From CAYFSC01 sp964345695 (lineage in GTDB: Bacteria; Bacteroidota; Rhodothermia; Rhodothermales; Salinibacteraceae), in contig CAYFSC010000002.1 of assembly GCA_964345695.1 (NCBI GenBank), forward strand, positions 1 to 42,231: a DNA stretch of 42,231 nt, read 5' to 3'. The position numbers and the translations under genes were made by a program. The notes beneath the pieces are model-generated. The model searched no databases. It saw nothing but the letters and a program-made list of their open reading frames with translations, and was not told the origin of the DNA. Shown piece after piece: positions 17,522 through 25,198 of this stretch (position 1 is the first letter of the stretch; each line of letters opens with the position of its first letter).

Positions 17522-17887
17522 TCGATGGAGCTCTCTCGGAGGAGAGCGCCGTGGCGGCATGCGCTCACGATGCGCTGGTTACATGTGCATCTGAGGATAT
17601 TGAATACGGATGCAATCCAAACGGCTCGGGGCCGTCGCCGACAAGGGGGCGGCCCTAGGGTCCCATCCCGTGGGGGCGTACATCGCCCGAGCGAGCCCCA
17701 TAGCGGGGGCTGTATGACGCAAAGGGGACCCTCTGCTGAGCGACCGGAAGGCCCTGACCTTCCCGCGACGCAGGAGGGGTGCAGTGGGTACATCGGGCGA
17801 CCTCCACGCAGCCGCAGGGTGCAGACCGTCCGCTGAACGTCCGCCAAACAGGCTCCCCTTTATCCTTCACGAATTCCTCCTTCTACC
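17522..17887. other. Gap between porin and glpD genes
   Basis: No gene is seen in these 366 bp. The stretch holds a hairpin directly after the porin stop (17530-17547) and another at 17694-17711 (AGCCCC, loop ATAGCG, GGGGCT). A glpD promoter must lie here if the gene is transcribed separately, but no convincing motif is visible and no AAGCGCTT palindrome occurs. Confidence 0.5.
17530..17547 (+). terminator. Hairpin after the porin gene
   Basis: GCTCTC and GAGAGC form a perfect 6-bp stem with a 6-base loop, 9 bases after the porin stop codon. It has no following T tract. It is a candidate terminator only. Confidence 0.35.
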
Positions 17888-19474
17888 ATGAAGCGCAGAC
17901 AGGGCATTTACGACCTTGACCACCGGCAGCAGCCGTGGGACTTCGTGATTATCGGCGGCGGAGCGACGGGACTGGGGTGCGCCATCGAGGCCGCATCGCG
18001 CGGGCACGACACACTCCTTCTGGAAATGCACGACTTTGCGAAGGCGACCTCCAGCCGGTCGACGAAGCTGGTGCACGGTGGGGTCCGGTACCTGGAGCAG
18101 GGAAACGTGCCGCTCGTGTTCGAGGCGCTTCGCGAGCGCAGCCGACTGCAAGAGAATGCGCCGCACCTCGTCGACAGCCTCCCCTTCGTGATTCCGAACT
18201 ACAAGTGGTGGGAGGCCCCCTATTACGGCGCCGGCATGAAGGTGTATGACCTGCTTGCCGGATGGCACAACTTCGGGCGCTCGCGCCACCTGAACCGGGG
18301 AGAGGCAGTCGAGCATCTCCCGACGATTGAGCCGGACGGCCTGCGCGGGGGCGTGATGTACTACGACGGCCAGTTCGACGATGCCCGCCTGGCGGTCAAC
18401 ATGGCGCAGACGGCCATGGAACAAGGCGGCACCTGCGTCAACTATGTGAAGGTGACCGACCTCATGAAAGACGACGTCGGGCACGTGTGCGGGGTGACGG
18501 CCGAGTGCCAGGAATCGGGGCAGACCTTTGAGATTGAGAGCCGGGCGGTTGTCAACGCCACCGGCATCTTTACGGACTCGATCCGTCAAATGGACGATCC
18601 CACGGTGCCGGACACGCTGCGGCCCAGCCAGGGCGTCCACATTGTCCTCGACAAGTCGTTTCTGCCCGGCGACAGCGCCCTCATGGTGCCCAAGACGGAC
18701 GACGGGCGCGTCCTCTTCGCCATTCCCTGGCACGACGTGGTCGTCGTGGGCACGACAGACACCGAGGTGGACGGTCCGGCGCTGGAGCCGACGCCGACGG
18801 AGGAAGAGATCGACTTCCTGCTGGAGCATGCAGGCCGGTATCTCGTGAAGACGCCCGACCGTACCGACGTGCGAAGCACTTTTGCCGGCGTCCGCCCCCT
18901 CGTTGCGCCTCCGAATTCGGCCGGCGACACGTCCGAGATCGCGCGCGACCACACGCTTCACGTCTCCGACAGCGGGCTCGTCACCATCGCCGGCGGCAAG
19001 TGGACAACCTACCGCAAGATGGCCGAGGATACGATCAACGAAGCCACGGGTGTTGCGGGAGTGGATCGGCGGGCATCCACCACGCGGGATCTTCCCATTC
19101 ATGGATGGCACGACAACGCCGATCGGTTCGGGGAGCTGTCGTACTACGGCTCCGACGCGCCCGCACTGCGGGACCTCATGCAGGACCGTCCTGAGTTGCA
19201 AGAGCCCCTCGACGAGCGCCTGCCGATCCGCGCCGGGCAGGTGGTGTGGGCGGCGCGGCACGAGATGGCGCGCACGGTGGAAGATGTCCTGTCGCGCCGC
19301 ACGCGATCGCTCCTCGCCGATGCGCAGGCGAGCGTCGACGTCGCGCCGCAGGTGGCCACCCTGATGGCCGACGAGCTGGGCCGCGATGCGGCCTGGGAGC
19401 AGAGCCAAGTCAACGCCTTCGAGGACCTCGCCAGCCGCTACATGCTGACTGAGCCGGTCGAAGCCGCTGCATGA
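17888..19474 (+). CDS. glpD: Glycerol-3-phosphate dehydrogenase, FAD-dependent, copy 1
   Basis: GlpD oxidises glycerol 3-phosphate to dihydroxyacetone phosphate and passes electrons to the quinone pool at the inner membrane. The 528-residue length is normal. The FAD-binding motif IIGGGATGLG lies at residues 21-30, followed by the family signature SSRSTKLVHGGVRYLEQG. The FAD/substrate region GGKWTTYRKMAED lies near residue 370, and the C-terminal helical domain is complete. The opposite-strand gene at 20876-22444 is a close paralogue; long stretches such as EHLPTIEPDGLRGGV and LRPSQGVHIVLDKSFLPGD are shared. The C-terminus differs and ends in EPVEAAA. The 3-prime end carries a 17-bp tandem duplication across the stop codon. 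It is followed in the same direction by the LacI-type regulator. Confidence 0.95.
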   Translation: MKRRQGIYDLDHRQQPWDFVIIGGGATGLGCAIEAASRGHDTLLLEMHDFAKATSSRSTKLVHGGVRYLEQGNVPLVFEALRERSRLQENAPHLVDSLPFVIPNYKWWEAPYYGAGMKVYDLLAGWHNFGRSRHLNRGEAVEHLPTIEPDGLRGGVMYYDGQFDDARLAVNMAQTAMEQGGTCVNYVKVTDLMKDDVGHVCGVTAECQESGQTFEIESRAVVNATGIFTDSIRQMDDPTVPDTLRPSQGVHIVLDKSFLPGDSALMVPKTDDGRVLFAIPWHDVVVVGTTDTEVDGPALEPTPTEEEIDFLLEHAGRYLVKTPDRTDVRSTFAGVRPLVAPPNSAGDTSEIARDHTLHVSDSGLVTIAGGKWTTYRKMAEDTINEATGVAGVDRRASTTRDLPIHGWHDNADRFGELSYYGSDAPALRDLMQDRPELQEPLDERLPIRAGQVVWAARHEMARTVEDVLSRRTRSLLADAQASVDVAPQVATLMADELGRDAAWEQSQVNAFEDLASRYMLTEPVEAAA

Positions 19475-19504
19475 TGCGGCGCCCAATATGATGCGGCGCG
19501 CAAT
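19471..19504 (+). repeat. 17-bp tandem duplication at the 3-prime end of glpD copy 1
   Basis: The unit ATGATGCGGCGCCCAAT (19471-19487) is repeated immediately at 19488-19504 with one mismatch. The first unit contains the glpD stop codon. It looks like a recent slippage or duplication event. Confidence 0.7.
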
Positions 19505-19711
19505 CACGGGCTGTCCCCCCGGTGGTCGTGCCCTCGTCTCACCGGCACCGCGTGTCTGCGTGATTCCTCCCTGTGATCCACTCACACGGGCGCTCTGGAG
19601 GATGCGGGGGCCTGGCGTCGAGCGACGACGCCAAGGCTTTCCAGTGCGCCCACGACGTGGTTGCACCCTCCGCATCCGCTCACTGTCTCTCCGGTTTCAG
19701 GCCTTCCTCCC

Positions 19712-20746
19712 ATGGCTCCTGCAACAAACGGTTCTTCCGCCTCGACGATTTACGACGTGGCCGACCACGCGGGCGTAGCCATTTCTACCGTCTCGCGGGT
19801 TCTGAACGACTCGCCGAACGTGGCCGTCGCGACGCGAGATCGCGTGCTTGCCTCCATCCGCGAGTTGCAATTCCGTCCGGACCGCACGGCGCGTACGCTC
19901 GCCCAACGGACAAACCAGACCATCGCGGTGGCGGTGCCCACATTCACCACGCCCTTCCACAATGAGATGTTGAAGGGCGTGCGTGCCCGGCTCGACCGGG
20001 TGGATGTGGACCTGATGCTGTGCGACCTCGACTGGGAGGCACCGAAAGAGACGCTGCTGCACTTCCTGTCGCGCGGCACCCTTGACGGCCTGCTCGTGGT
20101 CGGCCTGCCGATGGACGACGGCGCGGCCGAGGAGCTCGAGCTTCTGGGCGCTCCTGTCGTTCTCATCGGCTCCTCGTGGCCCACCATCGACTCGTTCGAC
20201 TGGGAGGAGGAACGCGGCGCGCGCCTGGCCACGCGGCATCTCATCGATCGGGGACACGAGCGGATTGGCGTCGTTACGACGCCGCACGTCAATCGCACGC
20301 GCGACGCTCGCATCCGCGGGTACCGAGAGGCTCTGAAGGCAGCAGGGCTTCGATTCAACAAGTCGCTCATCGCGTACGGCCGGACCAAGAAGCACGACGG
20401 ATTCAGTGAGGAGGCCGGCTATGAGGCCATGCAGGATCTGCTTCAGCTCGACGACCCGGTAACGGCCGTCTTCGCCACCAGCGACGTGCAGGCCATCGGT
20501 GCGTGGCAGGCCGTTCGGAGGAACGGAGAGCAGGTGCCCGGCGACTACGCCATCGTGGGGTACGACGACATCAAGATTAGCCGATTCGTCGGCCTCACGA
20601 GCGTGGCGCAGAACATGCACGATGTGGGCGAGGACGCAACCGACCTTTTGCTGCGGCGCATCGCCGGCAGTGACGATGAGTCCGTCTCCCGGCGCATCCA
20701 TCCCGAGCTCAGGGTGCGCTCTTCAAGCGGCCCCGATGTGGGGTAG
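19712..20746 (+). CDS. LacI-family transcriptional regulator
   Basis: This 344-residue protein has the N-terminal LacI HTH (TIYDVADHAGVAISTVSRVLN) and the hinge helix FRPDRTARTLA, whose Leu inserts at a central CpG of the operator in known family members. A periplasmic-binding-protein-like sensor domain follows, with the usual VVTTPHVNRTRDARIRGY-type, VFATSDVQAIGA and IVGYDDIKISRF segments. The start at MAPATNGSS places the HTH 12 residues in; an upstream in-frame Met at 19661 is possible but unsupported. It lies between the two glpD genes, so it is the likely regulator of the glycerol regulon, binding the AAGCGCTT palindromes; this is inference. The effector is unknown, with glycerol or glycerol 3-phosphate as the obvious candidates. 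Confidence 0.92.
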   Translation: MAPATNGSSASTIYDVADHAGVAISTVSRVLNDSPNVAVATRDRVLASIRELQFRPDRTARTLAQRTNQTIAVAVPTFTTPFHNEMLKGVRARLDRVDVDLMLCDLDWEAPKETLLHFLSRGTLDGLLVVGLPMDDGAAEELELLGAPVVLIGSSWPTIDSFDWEEERGARLATRHLIDRGHERIGVVTTPHVNRTRDARIRGYREALKAAGLRFNKSLIAYGRTKKHDGFSEEAGYEAMQDLLQLDDPVTAVFATSDVQAIGAWQAVRRNGEQVPGDYAIVGYDDIKISRFVGLTSVAQNMHDVGEDATDLLLRRIAGSDDESVSRRIHPELRVRSSSGPDVG

Positions 20747-20875
20747 GCGTCGTAGGTCGAGCCCGTCTACCAAACAAGTGCACACCGCGCAACGCCAGAC
20801 GCGCAAGCCGAACCGAGAAACGCTACCGGTCTGGAGCGCAGGGAAGAAAGAAGAGGTCAACGCAGGAAGGGGAGG

Positions 20876-22444
20876 TCATTCCATCCGGTACCCCTGCGCG
20901 AGGTCCGTGAACGCCTCCACCTGCTCGTCCTGCCAGGACGCGCCGTAGCCGAGCTCGTCGGCCATGAGGGCGGCCACCTGCGGCGCAATGTCGATGGAGG
21001 CCTGGGCGTTGAGGAGGAGGGAGCGCGTGCGGCGGGACAGCACGTCCTCCACCGTGCGTGCCATTTCATGACGGGCGCCCCACACCACCTGCCCGGCGCG
21101 GATCGGCAGGCGCGCGTCGAGAGGGGTCTCCAACTCGGGCCGGTCGCGCATGAGGCCGTGAAGGGCGGGCGCATCGGAGCCGTACTGCTGCAAATCACCG
21201 AACAGGTCGGCATTCTCGTGCCAGCCGTGAATGTGGAGATGCTTCGTCACCGACGGCCGCTCCTCGATGTTCGCCAGCGTGGCGGCCTGGTCGATGGTGT
21301 CCTGGGCCATCTTGCGGTAGGTCGTCCACTTGCCGCCGGCGATGGTGACGAGCCCGTTGTTCGAGATGTGCAGTACGTGATCGCGCGCGATCTCGGACGT
21401 GTCGCCGGCTGGATCATTGGGGTTGGTCACGAGCGGACGGATCCCGGCGAACGTACTCAGCACGTCGTCCGGAGCAGGATCTTTCACCAGGTACCGGGCC
21501 GCGTGCTCGACGAGAAAGTCGAGTTCCTCCTGCCGGGGAGTTGGCTCCAATTCCGGGCCCTCCACCTCGGTGTCCGTCGTGCCGACGACGACGCGGTTGT
21601 GCCAGGGAATGGCGAAGAGGACGCGCCCGTCGTCCGTCTTGGGAACCATGATCGCCGTGTCGCCGGGCAAGAACGACTTGTCGAGGACAATGTGGACACC
21701 CTGACTGGGCCGCAGCGTGTCGCGGGCGTCTGGGTCGTCCATCTTCCGGATGGTATCGGTAAAGATCCCCGTAGCGTTAATGACCACCTTGCTCTCGATT
21801 TCGAAGGTCTCGCCCGTCTCCTGGCACTCCGCCTCGACGCCAGTAACAAGACCCTCGTCGCTCTTCAGCAGATCGGTCACCTTCATGTAGTTGATCGCCG
21901 TGCCGCCCTGCTCTACGACCGTCTGGGCCATGTTGACCGCGAGGCGCGCATCGTCGAACTGACCGTCGTAATAAATCACGCCCCCGCGCAACCCGTCCGG
22001 CTCGATGGTGGGCAGGTGCTCCAGCGTCTCGTCGCGATCCAGGTGCTTCGAGCGGCCGAAATTCTGCCGTCCGGCCAGCATGTCGTACATCTTCAGGCCG
22101 ATCCCGTAGAATGGGCCTTCCCACCAATCATAGTTCGGCACGACAAAAGCGAGATTGCGGACGAGATGCGGGGCATTTTCCTGAAGCAAGCCCCGCTCTT
22201 TCAGGGCTTCCAGGACGAGCGAGATGTTGCCCTGTTGCAGGTAGCGCACCCCTCCGTGGACGAGCTTCGTCGAGCGGCTGGAGGTGGCTTTGGCGAAGTC
22301 GGCCATCTCCAGCACAAGGGTGTCGTACCCGCGCGCTGCAGCTTCGATGCCGCAGCCCAGTCCCGTCGCCCCGCCGCCGATGATGAGGACGTCATACGGC
22401 CCGTCGTGGGCCCGGAGTGCTTGAATGCTGGACGCGCGATTCAT
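20876..22444 (-). CDS. glpD: Glycerol-3-phosphate dehydrogenase, FAD-dependent, copy 2
   Basis: This 522-residue enzyme is a paralogue of the gene at 17888 and should catalyse the same quinone-linked oxidation of glycerol 3-phosphate. The FAD motif IIGGGATGLG, SSRSTKLVHGGVRYLQQG and GGKWTTYRKMAQD are intact. It differs from copy 1 in the N-terminal segment (ASSIQALRAHDG), in an extra residue or two around LVTNPNDPAGDTSE, and in the C-terminal end DLAQGYRME. The start at MNRASSIQ is preferred; an upstream Met at 22510 would overlap glpK. It lies 43 bp after glpK on the same strand and is probably co-transcribed with it. It is convergent with the LacI-type regulator gene, whose 3-prime end is 129 bp away. 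Confidence 0.95.
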   Translation of the reverse strand: MNRASSIQALRAHDGPYDVLIIGGGATGLGCGIEAAARGYDTLVLEMADFAKATSSRSTKLVHGGVRYLQQGNISLVLEALKERGLLQENAPHLVRNLAFVVPNYDWWEGPFYGIGLKMYDMLAGRQNFGRSKHLDRDETLEHLPTIEPDGLRGGVIYYDGQFDDARLAVNMAQTVVEQGGTAINYMKVTDLLKSDEGLVTGVEAECQETGETFEIESKVVINATGIFTDTIRKMDDPDARDTLRPSQGVHIVLDKSFLPGDTAIMVPKTDDGRVLFAIPWHNRVVVGTTDTEVEGPELEPTPRQEELDFLVEHAARYLVKDPAPDDVLSTFAGIRPLVTNPNDPAGDTSEIARDHVLHISNNGLVTIAGGKWTTYRKMAQDTIDQAATLANIEERPSVTKHLHIHGWHENADLFGDLQQYGSDAPALHGLMRDRPELETPLDARLPIRAGQVVWGARHEMARTVEDVLSRRTRSLLLNAQASIDIAPQVAALMADELGYGASWQDEQVEAFTDLAQGYRME

Positions 22445-22487
22445 GGTGCAGAAGAAAAAGGGAAACGAATGAAAGCGGACACTCCGG

Positions 22488-24002
22488 TTACACCACAGGT
22501 TCTGGGTCACTTTCGGGGCCTTCCCATCGCTTGGCGCGCTTCAGGGCTTTGCGCCATCCGTGCCGCAGCTCTTCGACGCGATCGTCGGCCATGCGCGGCA
22601 GGAACTTCTTGTCGATCTGCCACTGCTCCTGGATGGAGGCCGGGTCGTCCCAGTAGCCCACGGCGAGGCCCGCGAGATAGGCCGCCCCCAGGGCCGTCGT
22701 TTCCAGCGTCTTCGGCCGAATCACCGGCACGTCAAGAATGTCCGACTGGAACTGGAGCAGCAGGTCGTTGGCCGCCGCGCCGCCGTCTACGCGCAGCTCC
22801 CTCGCGTCGATGCCCGAGTCGGCCTCCATCGCATCGATCACATCGGCGACCTGATAGGCAATGCCCTCCAGGGCAGCGCGGGCGACGTGCCCCCGTTCCA
22901 CGCCGCGCGTGATGCCGGCAAGCACCCCCCGGGCATACTGGTCCCAATGCGGCGCGCCGAGTCCGACGAAGGCGGGGACGAGATACACGCCGCCGTTGTC
23001 GTCGACCTCCCGAGCCAGAGCCTCGACCTCGGCGCTGTCGCGGATGATCTGCAGGCCGTCACGCAGCCACTGCACCACAGCGCCTGCGATGAAGATCGAC
23101 CCTTCGAGCGCGTAGTAGGTCGTCCCGTCGATCTGATAAGCGACGGTCGTGAGCAGGTTGTTCTCGGAGGTGACGGCCTCGGTGCCCGTGTGTTGCACCA
23201 TAAAGGCACCGGTCCCGTATGTATTTTTGCCGAGCCCGGGCTGGGTGCACATCTGTCCGAAGAGGGCTGCCTGCTGGTCGCCCGCAATGCCCGCGATGGG
23301 CACTTCCCCGGCGATGTTGTCGGTGCGGGTGTGGCCGTACACTTCGCTGGAGTTGCGCACGTCCGGAAGCATCGCGCGCGGAACGTCGAGGATGTCGAGC
23401 AGGTCGTCGTCCCAGTCGCCCTCGTGGATGTTGTACAGAAGCGTGCGCGAGGCGTTGGTGGCATCGGTGATGTGCTGTGCGCCGCGCGTGAGCTTCCACA
23501 CGAGCCATGCGTCGACGGTGCCAAACGCCAGGTCGCCGGCCTCGGCCCGTTCCCGCGCGCCGTCCACGTGGTCGAGGATCCACTTGATCTTCGTGCCCGA
23601 GAAGTAGGCGTCGATGATGAGCCCAGTTTTGGATTGCACCAGGTCGACGTACCCAGCGTCCTTCAACCGGTCGCACATGCCGGAGGTGCGCCGGTCCTGC
23701 CACACGATGGCGTTGTAGATGGGATCGCCGGTGGTACGATCCCATACGATCGTCGTCTCGCGCTGATTGGTGATGCCGATGGCCGCCACCTGCCCGGCGT
23801 CGATGCCGGCACGACTGAGGGCTTCTGTCGCGGTGCTGACCTGCGAGGACCAGATTTCGCTCGGATCATGCTCGACCCACCCGGGCTCAGGAAAGATCTG
23901 TTCGAACTCCTTCTGGGCCACCGAATGAATCTTGCCGCGGTGATCGAAGAGGATGGAACGAGAACTCGTCGTCCCCTGATCGAGCGACAGAATGTATTCC
24001 AT
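22488..24002 (-). CDS. glpK: Glycerol kinase
   Basis: GlpK phosphorylates glycerol to sn-glycerol 3-phosphate with ATP in the cytoplasm, trapping it after import. The 504-residue length is usual for the FGGY kinase family. The N-terminus YILSLDQGTTSSRSILFD is the first phosphate-binding segment, GTVDAWLVWKLT is typical of GlpK, and the C-terminal FGGY signature LRVDGGAAANDLLLQFQSD is intact. The loop that in Firmicutes carries a PTS-phosphorylated His (HFYG context) reads TDNIAGEVPIAG here, so control by HPr is unlikely. The start at MEYILSLDQG matches other GlpK proteins; an upstream in-frame Met at 24134 is rejected. It is the first gene of a glpK-glpD pair with a promoter-like sequence about 80 bp upstream. 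Confidence 0.97.
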   Translation of the reverse strand: MEYILSLDQGTTSSRSILFDHRGKIHSVAQKEFEQIFPEPGWVEHDPSEIWSSQVSTATEALSRAGIDAGQVAAIGITNQRETTIVWDRTTGDPIYNAIVWQDRRTSGMCDRLKDAGYVDLVQSKTGLIIDAYFSGTKIKWILDHVDGARERAEAGDLAFGTVDAWLVWKLTRGAQHITDATNASRTLLYNIHEGDWDDDLLDILDVPRAMLPDVRNSSEVYGHTRTDNIAGEVPIAGIAGDQQAALFGQMCTQPGLGKNTYGTGAFMVQHTGTEAVTSENNLLTTVAYQIDGTTYYALEGSIFIAGAVVQWLRDGLQIIRDSAEVEALAREVDDNGGVYLVPAFVGLGAPHWDQYARGVLAGITRGVERGHVARAALEGIAYQVADVIDAMEADSGIDARELRVDGGAAANDLLLQFQSDILDVPVIRPKTLETTALGAAYLAGLAVGYWDDPASIQEQWQIDKKFLPRMADDRVEELRHGWRKALKRAKRWEGPESDPEPVV

Positions 24003-24081
24003 GAATCCGGGATGTTTTGCTGAAGAGAAGGGAATCGGCGACAGCCGCTGCGGGGGCTCAGCGTGCCGGGAGGTTGCACGT

Positions 24082-24110
24082 ATAGTATGAACTGAGAGCG
24101 CCTCGATCAA
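24082..24110 (-). promoter_or_regulatory. Promoter candidate for glpK-glpD
   Basis: On the minus strand, TTGATC (24105-24110), a 17-base spacer and TACTAT (24082-24087) resemble a sigma70-type promoter. The ATG of glpK is about 80 bases downstream. Promoter rules in this phylum are not well known to me, so confidence is limited. Confidence 0.4.
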
Positions 24111-24198
24111 GGGTGTGTGAAGGGGGCACGACATCCGTCGAAACCTCCCCGCCGAAGGCCCAGCTTCCTTCTACGGCCCGGAGGCGACGCGAGCAGAA

Positions 24199-24227
24199 CG
24201 ACTTCTCGACATCGCTCGAAATGACAG
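24199..24227 (-). repeat. Dispersed intergenic repeat-like element
   Basis: On the minus strand this reads TGTCATTTCGAGCGATGTCG followed by AGAAGTCG. It strongly resembles the TCATTTCGAGCGAAGCGAGAAATC-type short repeat seen between genes of many bacteria. It contains the imperfect dyad TTTCGA / TCGAGAA. Only one copy was noticed in this window. Confidence 0.45.
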
Positions 24228-24268
24228 GCTGTACTGGGGTTCTGAGAGCGGTTCGACGACCCAAGAAT

Positions 24269-24289
24269 GGGGGTTGACAGATGACCCCC
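24269..24289 (-). terminator. Hairpin after the first universal stress protein gene
   Basis: GGGGGT (24269-24274) and ACCCCC (24284-24289) form a 6-bp GC-rich stem with a 9-base loop, 22 bases past the stop codon of the minus-strand gene. On the plus strand it is followed by CTTTTG; on the minus strand by ATTCTT. It may terminate in either direction. Confidence 0.45.
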
Positions 24290-24310
24290 GCTTTTGTACT
24301 GCGACAAACC

Positions 24311-25198
24311 TCACACCGAGGGAGTCGCCGAGACAAGCGAGCGGCCGAAAGCCCGGGTGAGGAAGACCGGGGTCGTCACGCGGCGGAGCACCTTGTCGGC
24401 CACGTTGCCCAGAGGGTGGTGTCGCCGGCTAATGGTACCATGGGTCGAGAGCACGACGAGATCGATGGGGTGCTCATCGGTAAAGCGGCAGATCTGATCG
24501 GCGGCATCTCCATGGCGACAGTGGGTACGGACGGGGACATCCGGGCCACCGGCGGCGTCGATCAAGGTGTCGAGGCGCCGCTGGGCGGTGCGTTCCGGCA
24601 GGGTGGCATCGTTCAAGGCCAGCATGTCCGTCGTGTTGAGCGCCACGTACTTCGGGCGCTCCATGATGTGCAGCACGTCGAGCTCGGCGCCGTACAGATC
24701 AGCCAGCTCCTTGGCGTGCTCGAGCGCCGATTGGGCATGGTCTGAAAAGTCGGTCGGGACCAGGACGCGCCGGAAGTCGGCAGCATCGGAGTAGCGGGCT
24801 ACAATGAAGAGCGGAACGTCGGCCTGCTCGGCCAGGGCGCGCACCGGGCTACTGGCCAGCGCGGGAATGGGGCCACGGTCCGCCGGTGTATCGGCAACGA
24901 TCAGGCCCATGTTGTGATCGCGGGAATAGTCCAACAGGACCGACGCGGGTGACGAGCGGGACGCGCACGGAGCCGAAGGAACTTCTACGGTGGGGGTCAC
25001 GCCGAGATATTCGCTCCGGTCATCCACGAGCCGCTGCAAGCGCGTGGCGTGGGCTCCGGCCAACGCGGTTCCGTTAGGAAACGGAAGCACATGCACCGAC
25101 GCGGTGCACCGATCCGCGAGAACCAGGGCCTGGTCCAGGGCCTGAGGAGTCATCGACGACGGATCGACGAGGGTAAGGACGCGATCAATCGAGAGCAT
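24311..25198 (-). CDS. Tandem-domain universal stress protein (UspA superfamily), degenerate nucleotide motif
   Basis: This 295-residue protein has two Usp domains. The C-terminal one is recognisable from FRRVLVPTDFSDHAQSALEHA and the ending LSTHGTISRRHHPLGNVADKV. The ATP-binding pattern G-x2-G-x9-G-S/T is altered to S-x2-G-x9-G-N, so it may not bind ATP. The N-terminal domain (MLSIDRVLTLVDPSSM through LIVADTPADRG) is more diverged and lacks the motif. The end, FGRSLVSATPSV, resembles the end FGQSLL of the second Usp protein at 29031, which suggests common origin. Universal stress proteins act in the cytoplasm in stress resistance and dormancy. It is divergent from the sensor kinase gene. The start at MLSIDRV is chosen by similarity to the other Usp (MLTIDRI); an in-frame Met at 25276 is upstream. 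Confidence 0.85.
   Translation of the reverse strand: MLSIDRVLTLVDPSSMTPQALDQALVLADRCTASVHVLPFPNGTALAGAHATRLQRLVDDRSEYLGVTPTVEVPSAPCASRSSPASVLLDYSRDHNMGLIVADTPADRGPIPALASSPVRALAEQADVPLFIVARYSDAADFRRVLVPTDFSDHAQSALEHAKELADLYGAELDVLHIMERPKYVALNTTDMLALNDATLPERTAQRRLDTLIDAAGGPDVPVRTHCRHGDAADQICRFTDEHPIDLVVLSTHGTISRRHHPLGNVADKVLRRVTTPVFLTRAFGRSLVSATPSV

Larger units (their letters stand above)
24003..24310. other. Gap upstream of glpK with promoter, repeat and terminator candidates
   Basis: This 308-bp gap between two minus-strand genes has no supported gene. It holds a sigma70-like promoter for glpK (24082-24110), a copy of what looks like a dispersed intergenic repeat (about 24199-24227), and a hairpin (24269-24289) after the universal stress protein gene. 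Confidence 0.55.

Noticed and set aside
17867..22912. Open frames of about 600 codons opposite both glpD genes
   Set aside because: They mirror each other only because the two glpD genes are paralogues; there is no independent coding evidence.
22488..24002. PTS control of glycerol kinase by His phosphorylation
   Set aside because: The loop that carries HFYG in Firmicutes reads DNIAGEVPIAG and has no suitable His.
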